Positions 15,953 to 21,324 of a stretch of 21,324 nt of DNA are shown here, in pieces (position 1 is the stretch's first letter; each line of letters starts with the position of its first letter). Source of the stretch: Gallionella sp. (GTDB lineage Bacteria; Pseudomonadota; Gammaproteobacteria; Burkholderiales; Gallionellaceae). The notes under the pieces were generated by a model, which was not told the origin of the DNA, searched no databases, and was given only the letters and a program-made list of their open reading frames with translations. Location: contig JAUSMR010000186.1 of assembly GCA_030645955.1 (NCBI GenBank), positions 1 to 21,324 on the forward strand. Direction: 5' to 3'. The position numbers and the translations under genes are program-made.

Positions 15953-17058
15953 AGCTGATGTTTGCCATCAAGCGCCTGGAGAATTCCGCGGGTGGATCCG
16001 AGAGGGTCCTCGCCAGGATTTGCTCCGAGTTGGCGCACCGAGGGCATGAGGTTTCGGTGTTGACCTGGGACGCCCCCGGAAGCCAGCCCTACTATCCTTT
16101 TAACCCGGCCGTTCGCGTGATCAACCGGGGGCTTGGCGACAGCTCACAGCCAACCCGGCCCCGTGAATTCCTAACGAGACTGTTTGACCTCCGCCGCGCG
16201 GTTTCCGAAGCTGCGCCGGATGTGGTGATCGGTTTTGGTCATTCCATGTTCGTGCCGCTTGCCTTCGCCACCTTGGGCATGACCACGCCCGTGGTCGGTA
16301 GCGAACACGCGGTGATGGCTCACTACGAAACCAGACCTCTACAATACTTTCTGCTCCGCGCCTCAGCGAGGCTTCTTAGAAAGATTACCGTCATCTCGGA
16401 CGCAGGGCGCCTAGGCTACACGGCTGATGTCCGCCCGAAGCTATTCGTCATGCCAAATCCGATCCTCGCCGAAGTGCTGCCTTCCCGTGGGCGAACGCGA
16501 GACAATCCAGGAATTATCTTGAATGTTGGACGTCTTGATCCTCAAAAGAACCAAGATGCCCTCATTCGGGCGTTCGCCCGCGTGGCGGACCAATTCCCGA
16601 CCTGGCGCTTGCGCATAATGGGTGAGGGGCCGCTTCGCCCCCGCCTGGAAGCCCTGATCGTGGAACTTGGCCTGAGCACGAGAGTCGCAATGCCAGGCCT
16701 GACCCAGTCAATTGACGCAGAATACGCCTCAGCCGATCTTTTCGCGCTGTCGTCAGCCTATGAGTCGTTTGGGCTGGTGAGTATTGAGGCCATGTCCCAC
16801 GGGTTAGCTGTGCTTGGTTTCAAGGATTGCCCAGGCACAAATGAAGTCGTTCTCGACGGCGTTACCGGCCTGTTGGTCGGGAATGACCCCGACAGGGTTT
16901 CGAGCTTCGCGGAAGGGCTACGGCAGTTGATGGCTGACGCCGATCTGCGCGCTCGTCTTGGGGAGGCGGCTCGTCAGCGGATCGCCACACTCGCTGAGCG
17001 CTGCGATGTAGTTGACCGATGGGAGGCATTTCTGACCTCCATCCGGGTCGAGGAGTAG
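15949..17058 (+). CDS. Glycosyltransferase family 4 protein (tandem copy 2)
   Basis: 369 aa from the ATG at 15949, with the ATGA overlap. GGSERVLARICSELAHRGHEV opens the acceptor domain; ILNVGRLDPQKNQDALIRAF and the EX7E motif (E272 and E280, in YESFGLVSIEAM) mark the donor domain. GFKDCPGTNEVVLDGVTGLL follows. Shared features with the upstream gene include the same opening (MK..F), the Y.P..PAV segment, PDV.IGF, P.VG.E/AER, MPNP/IPNP and the NEVV/NELI block. The pair looks like an old tandem duplication. It should be a retaining cytoplasmic glycosyltransferase with unknown sugar specificity. Confidence 0.92.
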   Translation: MKLMFAIKRLENSAGGSERVLARICSELAHRGHEVSVLTWDAPGSQPYYPFNPAVRVINRGLGDSSQPTRPREFLTRLFDLRRAVSEAAPDVVIGFGHSMFVPLAFATLGMTTPVVGSEHAVMAHYETRPLQYFLLRASARLLRKITVISDAGRLGYTADVRPKLFVMPNPILAEVLPSRGRTRDNPGIILNVGRLDPQKNQDALIRAFARVADQFPTWRLRIMGEGPLRPRLEALIVELGLSTRVAMPGLTQSIDAEYASADLFALSSAYESFGLVSIEAMSHGLAVLGFKDCPGTNEVVLDGVTGLLVGNDPDRVSSFAEGLRQLMADADLRARLGEAARQRIATLAERCDVVDRWEAFLTSIRVEE

Positions 17059-17063
17059 TCACG

Positions 17064-18296
17064 GTGCCGATCGACCTGCGCTCGTTGCTGCCATTCGTAT
17101 TGATGCTAGCACCTTTCATTTACTCAAACGACCACTCGAAAACGCGTGTATACGAGGTGCTAGCGGTCGGAGGAGTTTTTGTCGTCGCCGCCATATTTTC
17201 TCCGATCCGGATTCGTCGGGAAGCGGATTGGCTTATACTCCTCGCCTACACAATCGTTCTCATTCTTCAGCAGTTCGTGATTTCGGACGGAAGTTTCCGG
17301 TTCGGTGCCCAGTATGCCCTCGTAATGGCGGCGGCTTTTATTCCCGGATGGGTAGCCCGATCCGTTGTTTGGCGGCCAAGCGACTTCGAAACATATTGGG
17401 ACCGAGCCATAGGGATTGCCTCAGTCATTCTGGTACTCAATCTCGTTGGATCTCGCTTCCTGGGATTTGGAGAGCACTTTTCGGGGTTACAAGGCGCGAG
17501 ATACTTTGGATTTCTGGGAGATTCCATCTCACCAGTCCTAATATTTCCTCTTACCTACTACTTCCTCGGACGGCGATATGCTTGGGCCGGACTTATTGCT
17601 TTCGGCCTTATGTTGACTGGTGGCAAGGCCGCCTTCGTCATGCTCGTGGTGGCCCTATGTCTTACTTTTTTGATGCGCGCCTCTTGGTGGATTAGAGTCA
17701 TATCTCTTCCCCTGTTTGTGTTCATCGGGGCCTTCGGCTTTCCTGCCGCTATGTCAACCCTTCAGTCTTCATCAGTTCAATACTCTTGGAACACGCGACT
17801 GATATCCTACGAACTCGGCTGGCGCCTATTTGTTGAGAACCCTATATTCGGTGTCGGAATTAACAGAAGCATGGTCAATTTGTCTTCCTACGCCGAGGCC
17901 TTTGCTAATTCACGACAAATTACACATTATTGGGTTGTTGGACAAATTCACAACGCGTTCATACGTTCGTTGGCCGAAACTGGAATTCTTGGCTTTTTAG
18001 TACTTCTCGCCTTCTGTCTGTTGCTTATATACCGCGCGCTTGTTGCCGCCGAGCGCGTCCGACGATTGCCGCGGTCGAAGGGCCAGGCGCTTGCCACTGC
18101 CGGGGCGGTTTGGACCATCGCCTTCATCACCACCTATCAGTCGACGGGTTGGTTCGAGCATGGGCACCCCCAGTTCGCTTGGCTGCTGCTCATCTCTTCA
18201 GCGAGCTACGCTGCATCTGGTATCTACCGCAGCGAAAATCCAAGCGCGCGGCAGCGCACGCCGTTCTGGAATGATCAGGTCGTCCTGCGTAGCTAG
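17064..18296 (+). CDS. Wzy-like O-antigen/exopolysaccharide polymerase (O-antigen ligase family)
   Basis: 410 aa, about ten or more membrane segments with one larger periplasmic loop before the C-terminal third. HNAFIRSLAETGILGFLVLL (296-315) matches the HN...ETG.xG core of the Wzy_C/O-antigen ligase family, and GWRLFVENPIFGVGINR is the usual stretch before it. In a locus with Wzx and Wzc a polymerase is expected, but the family also includes WaaL-type ligases, so the exact role is inferred. I chose the GTG at 17064, with GAGGAG (17050-17055) eight bases upstream and a five-base gap after the previous stop; the ATG at 17019 would overlap the GT4 gene by 40 bases. The DNA is less GC-rich than the neighbouring AsnB gene. 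Confidence 0.87.
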   Translation: MPIDLRSLLPFVLMLAPFIYSNDHSKTRVYEVLAVGGVFVVAAIFSPIRIRREADWLILLAYTIVLILQQFVISDGSFRFGAQYALVMAAAFIPGWVARSVVWRPSDFETYWDRAIGIASVILVLNLVGSRFLGFGEHFSGLQGARYFGFLGDSISPVLIFPLTYYFLGRRYAWAGLIAFGLMLTGGKAAFVMLVVALCLTFLMRASWWIRVISLPLFVFIGAFGFPAAMSTLQSSSVQYSWNTRLISYELGWRLFVENPIFGVGINRSMVNLSSYAEAFANSRQITHYWVVGQIHNAFIRSLAETGILGFLVLLAFCLLLIYRALVAAERVRRLPRSKGQALATAGAVWTIAFITTYQSTGWFEHGHPQFAWLLLISSASYAASGIYRSENPSARQRTPFWNDQVVLRS

Positions 18297-18347
18297 TTCT
18301 GAACGCGGGGCGAAGGTCGCGCACCCTGACTTGAAAGGACCCCGCCC

Positions 18348-20279
18348 GTGTGCGGCATTGCCGGCTTGCTGTCTGTAGACGAGTTCAACGCAGAGCATGT
18401 GTGGCGTATGACGCGCACGCTCCAACACCGCGGCCCTGACGCTCAGGACATCTGGATCGACCCGGAAGGCGGCGTGGGCCTGGGGCACAGCCGACTTTCC
18501 ATTATCGACCTCTCGCCCCACGGCGCCCAGCCTATGACCTCTCACAGCGGCCGGTATGTCATCGCCTACAATGGAGAGATCTACAACGCGACCGAACTTC
18601 GGGCCAGCCTGGACAAGATGGGTGATGGCGTCACCTGGCGCGGGCACTCTGATACTGAGGTGCTTTTGGCTGCGATTGATCGGTGGGGGGCCGAGATAGC
18701 CCTCACAAAGGCGGAAGGCATGTTCGCCTTTGCTCTATGGGACAGGGGTGAGCGGAGCCTGCTCTTGGCGCGGGATCGCGCCGGAGAGAAGCCACTCTAC
18801 TACGGCTTCGCCGGACGCGCCTTTGTCTTCGGCTCCGAGTTAAAGGCAGTTCGCGCCGCGCCCCACAGTGACGCCGAGATTGACCGGGCGGCCCTGGCCC
18901 GCTTCACTCAATTGAGCTACGTCCCCACCCCTTATTCTATTTATCGGAACATCCGAAAACTCCCGGCCGGCTGCTTCCTCGAAGTTCGCGCCGACGACCT
19001 GCGCGAGCGTCACTGGCCTGAACCCCGCCGCTTCTTCTCAATTGAAAGTGTCGCCAGCGCAGGCGCAAAGGATCTGTTTTGCGACGAGGCTACAGCCGCA
19101 GACGCTCTCGACGCCGTCCTTCGCAGAGCCGTCAAGGCACAGATGAGCTCGGATGTGCCACTTGGAGGTTTCCTGTCGGGCGGTGTGGATTCGTCGACGA
19201 TCGTCGCGATGATGCAGGCTCAATCTACAAGGGCGATTCAGACTTTTACCGTCGCTTTTGAGGAGGCCGGATACGACGAGAGCAGCGCTGCAGCGGGGGT
19301 TGCCCGTCATCTGGCTGTGGAGCATCGCGAACTCCGCGTCACGGCTGCGGATGCACAGGCAGTGATTCCGATGCTCCCGGCGATGTATGATGAGCCATTT
19401 GCTGACGTGTCTCAAATTCCGACTTACCTGATTTCCAGTCTAGCGAGACGTCACGTCACCGTCGCCTTGTCGGGGGACGGTGGCGACGAGTTGTTCGGCG
19501 GCTACAATCGATATCTCTGGCTTCCGACTATCCAGCGGCTCACGTCGATGCTCCCGGACAGAGCTCGTGACATCGCAGCATCCGCGCTCCGCCGGGCCCC
19601 CCCTATCCTGCTGAAGGCAATGTCCGAGTTAAAAGGCCCTGTGGGGCAGCTCGGACGGCGGGCAGATCTGTTGCCCGATTTGTTGCTCGCGACCGGCGAT
19701 CCCCTTGAGTGTTATCAACGGGCTGTGCAAGCTTGGGCTTTGCCGCCTGTCCGTGACAGCGCCATCGACAATAGCCGACTGCGGCACGAGCATCCGCTTG
19801 TAGTCGGTGGGGATTTTCCGAGCGATATGATGCTTTGGGACTACCTGACCTATCTAGCTGACGATGTCCTGACGAAGGTTGATCGGGCATCCATGTGCAC
19901 CTCCCTGGAAGTCCGCTGTCCGTTCCTAGATCCCAGCGTTACTGCGCTTGCATGGCGGTTGCCACTATCGATGAAGATCCGCGGATCCACCGGCAAATGG
20001 CTGCTGCGGCAGGTACTCCACCGATATGTGCCGGAAGCTTTGGTGAGCCAGCCCAAGGCCGGATTCTCGGTGCCGATCGGCTCGTGGATACGAGGCCCCC
20101 TACGTGAATGGGCTGGAGACTTGCTCTCCGAGGATCGCCTTTCCCGGCAGGGCTTCTTTGACTCCCAAGTGATCTGCACCACTTGGGACGACCACCTGTC
20201 CGGCCGGCGAGATCACAGCAAGCGCCTTTGGCCAATTCTGATGTTCCAAGCATGGCTGGAAGAGTGGGGTGCAAATTAA
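18348..20279 (+). CDS. asnB: AsnB-type glutamine-dependent amidotransferase (asparagine synthase family)
   Basis: 643 aa from a GTG start with AAAGGA eight bases upstream. MCGIAGLL places Cys2 as the N-terminal nucleophile of the class II glutaminase, supported by LQHRGPD, LGHSRLSIIDL and YNGEIYN. The ATP-binding synthetase domain has the PP-loop SGGVDSS (277-283) and SGDGGDELFGGYNRY, then D-rich and KVDRASM motifs. All key residues seem intact and the length is full. It could make asparagine, but related proteins in polysaccharide loci (WbpS-like) amidate uronic acids. Its place after Wzy and next to uronate genes favours sugar amidation here (inference). GCGGGG (18305-18310) and CCCCGC (18340-18345) can pair across the 51-base leader and would enclose the ribosome site. 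Confidence 0.9.
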   Translation: MCGIAGLLSVDEFNAEHVWRMTRTLQHRGPDAQDIWIDPEGGVGLGHSRLSIIDLSPHGAQPMTSHSGRYVIAYNGEIYNATELRASLDKMGDGVTWRGHSDTEVLLAAIDRWGAEIALTKAEGMFAFALWDRGERSLLLARDRAGEKPLYYGFAGRAFVFGSELKAVRAAPHSDAEIDRAALARFTQLSYVPTPYSIYRNIRKLPAGCFLEVRADDLRERHWPEPRRFFSIESVASAGAKDLFCDEATAADALDAVLRRAVKAQMSSDVPLGGFLSGGVDSSTIVAMMQAQSTRAIQTFTVAFEEAGYDESSAAAGVARHLAVEHRELRVTAADAQAVIPMLPAMYDEPFADVSQIPTYLISSLARRHVTVALSGDGGDELFGGYNRYLWLPTIQRLTSMLPDRARDIAASALRRAPPILLKAMSELKGPVGQLGRRADLLPDLLLATGDPLECYQRAVQAWALPPVRDSAIDNSRLRHEHPLVVGGDFPSDMMLWDYLTYLADDVLTKVDRASMCTSLEVRCPFLDPSVTALAWRLPLSMKIRGSTGKWLLRQVLHRYVPEALVSQPKAGFSVPIGSWIRGPLREWAGDLLSEDRLSRQGFFDSQVICTTWDDHLSGRRDHSKRLWPILMFQAWLEEWGAN

Positions 20280-20391
20280 CTTGTTGCCGGGAATTTGAGC
20301 TGATCGGGCGACACCTTTTCGTCTCAAGGCTCCTATGGGCTCGATAAGCTCGGTGAGCTTTCAGCCGGGTGGTGCGAACGGAGCCTATCCA
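20280..20391. other. Non-coding spacer after asnB
   Basis: No gene seen. It contains a short perfect hairpin, AAGCTC (20346-20351) and GAGCTT (20355-20360), with a 3-nt loop and no T-run. It could be a remnant of the 3' end signals of the ugd fragment or of asnB. Confidence 0.3.
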
Positions 20392-20577
20392 CCGCCCAAT
20401 GCTCGCGTACTTGAAGCCCCGCGGGCGCTGGTCCTCAGGCTTGTAGACATTCCGCCGGTCGACCATCACCGGGGCCATCATCAAGTCCTTGATGCGGTCG
20501 AGGTCCAGCGCCCGGAACTGATCCCACTCGTTGATCAGCGCCAGGGCGTCGGCGCCCGTCTTGGAGGCGAGGGGCTT
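20392..20577 (-). pseudogene. C-terminal remnant of UDP-glucose 6-dehydrogenase
   Basis: About 62 codons on the minus strand read as the C-terminal end of a UDP-glucose/GDP-mannose dehydrogenase. TGADALALINEWDQFRALDL is followed by LMMAPVMVD, RRNVYKPED and GFKYASIGR. This is the hallmark UDP-binding C-terminal end of Ugd/RkpK proteins, which are normally about 430 aa. Upstream codons (KPLASK and before) lose similarity, and no NAD-binding N-terminal domain is visible. After SIGR the frame reads TGG instead of the expected stop and runs on into antisense asnB. It is a truncated, non-functional copy. It lies downstream of the epimerase gene on the same strand, the usual gene pair for UDP-galacturonate supply. 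The identification is by eye from memory of the family. Confidence 0.75.
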
Positions 20578-20854
20578 ACCGCAGCCCCCCAATCATGTTG
20601 AGGTGGTGCCTCACCTATCCGGGTTCGCGCCGAAGGGGCTCGCTGCGCCGTACGCGCCAGGACAGCAAATTCGATTTTCGCCGAAGCCGGCTGCAGGTGG
20701 GTCTCTGCCGCGTGTTCTGAGGCAAGGGCGGTCCGTGGCCCGGCGTCCTCGGGAGGTCTTCCTGGAAGGCTCTGGTGACGGTCCAAGCCGGCTTGGGGAT
20801 CGAGACCCATGTCCGATTGCGCCTGACCTCGACCCCCGGAGGGCGGCGTTGAGG
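20578..20854. other. Spacer between ugd remnant and epimerase gene
   Basis: 277 bases without a supportable gene. I looked on the minus strand for further parts of the dehydrogenase and found none in any frame. A 91-aa minus-strand frame across 20535-20810 is rich in Ala, Pro and Arg and has no recognisable motif. No insertion sequence ends or direct repeats were seen. Confidence 0.4.
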
Positions 20855-21324
20855 CTAAACTCTAAAGTAGTCCAGATACCAGTCGACGAACCGTCCGATG
20901 CCGGTCTCGATGGGAGTCTTGGGCGCGTAGTCGAGGGCGGCCTGGGTCTCGGTGGTGTCGGCCTCGGTGCGGCTGACGTCGCCGGGCTGCATGGGCATGA
21001 GGTTGAGCTGCGCCTTGCGGCCGAGCTTCTCCTCCAGCACCTGGATATATCGCATCAGCTCCACCCTCTGGCTGTTGCCGAGGTTGAGGATGCGCCAGGG
21101 GGCGACGCCGCTGGTGGCCGGATTGGGGGCCTGGGCGTCCCAGGCCGGATCGATGCCCTGCGGCCGGTCCAGGCCGGCGATCACGCCCGAGACGATGTCG
21201 TCCACATAGGTGAAGTCGCGCTGCATCTTGCCCTGACCGTAGACGTCGATGGGCGCGCCCTTGAGAATCGCCTCGGTGAACTTGAACAAGGCCATGTCCG
21301 GCCGGCCCCAGGGCCCGTAGACGG
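20855..21324 (-). CDS. NAD-dependent epimerase, UDP-glucuronate 4-epimerase-like (5' end outside window)
   Basis: Partial: the last 155 codons or so of an expected 335-340. The reading frame continues past the first internal Met to the window edge, where VYGPWGRPDMALFKFT is read. This is the conserved stretch of UDP-glucuronate/galacturonate 4-epimerases (CapI/LspL group of the extended SDR family). RDFTYVDDIV, WRILNLGNS and PMQPGDVSRTEADT are further family motifs, and the C-terminus ends YLDYFRV. The NAD-binding Rossmann part and the catalytic Tyr-x3-Lys lie outside the window. It would convert UDP-GlcA to UDP-GalA in the cytoplasm as precursor for the polysaccharide. The gene is GC-rich like the left flank, unlike the central genes. 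Confidence 0.9.
   Translation of the reverse strand, partial: VYGPWGRPDMALFKFTEAILKGAPIDVYGQGKMQRDFTYVDDIVSGVIAGLDRPQGIDPAWDAQAPNPATSGVAPWRILNLGNSQRVELMRYIQVLEEKLGRKAQLNLMPMQPGDVSRTEADTTETQAALDYAPKTPIETGIGRFVDWYLDYFRV

Noticed and set aside
19939..20391. Continuation of the ugd remnant frame into antisense asnB
   Set aside because: Dehydrogenase similarity ends at SIGR (20392); the rest is antisense to the conserved synthetase domain of AsnB.
20535..20810. 91-aa minus-strand frame between epimerase and ugd remnant, considered as a transposase scrap or more of ugd
   Set aside because: No transposase or dehydrogenase motif and no inverted-repeat ends found; composition only reflects high GC.
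1..21324. CRISPR array, tRNA/rRNA genes, insertion sequences, toxin-antitoxin or phage genes
   Set aside because: No regularly spaced repeats, cloverleaf-like sequences, transposase or integrase motifs were seen; all sizeable genes are explained by polysaccharide synthesis and export.

Overview
The window is a polysaccharide (capsule, exopolysaccharide or O-antigen type) biosynthesis locus of the Wzx/Wzy-dependent kind. The organism is probably a GC-rich alphaproteobacterium, possibly of the Caulobacter/Phenylobacterium type. I infer this from GC-rich flanks, frequent GTG starts, a Wzc-type co-polymerase next to an outer-membrane beta-barrel protein, and a UDP-uronate epimerase beside a UDP-glucose dehydrogenase remnant. 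The taxon is an inference from gene style, not from any marker gene.

Layout. (1) Positions 9-4440 (+) form a GC-rich envelope and export module: an Ala-rich secreted protein of unknown function, an outer-membrane beta-barrel protein, and a Wzc-like co-polymerase fused to a BY-kinase. The three genes are separated by hairpins. (2) A SAM methyltransferase (4728-5429) lies on the minus strand, convergent to wzc and divergent from the next operon. (3) Positions 5932-10028 (+) hold the initiating polyprenyl-phosphate sugar-phosphate transferase, a GT4 glycosyltransferase and a Wzx flippase. They follow a 502-bp intergenic region with a good sigma-54-type promoter match. (4) Positions 10156-18296 (+) hold three related GT2 glycosyltransferases, two SAM methyltransferases, two related GT4 glycosyltransferases and a Wzy-like polymerase/ligase. 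From 12014 on, the genes mostly overlap by four bases. (5) An AsnB-type glutamine amidotransferase is at 18348-20279 (+). (6) The right edge, on the minus strand, has a short C-terminal remnant of UDP-glucose 6-dehydrogenase and the 3' part of a UDP-glucuronate 4-epimerase-like gene that runs off the window.

Working model (inference). The initiating transferase loads the first sugar phosphate on undecaprenyl phosphate. Up to six glycosyltransferases extend it, methyltransferases and the amidotransferase decorate it, Wzx flips it and Wzy polymerises it. Wzc sets chain length and drives export, and the beta-barrel protein serves an outer-membrane step. No Wza/OPX pore is present, so it must lie outside the window. 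Uronate genes next to the AsnB protein suggest an amidated uronic acid.

The central genes are patchily lower in G+C than the flanks, and a truncated ugd sits at the right-hand junction. This fits a serotype-like cassette exchanged between conserved flanks. I saw no tRNA, rRNA, CRISPR array, insertion sequence or phage gene. The gene content is recognisable as a family, so I do not claim a new system. The points most worth checking are the sigma-54-type promoter, the paralogous transferase sets, the acidic Ala-rich secreted protein and the ugd scar.
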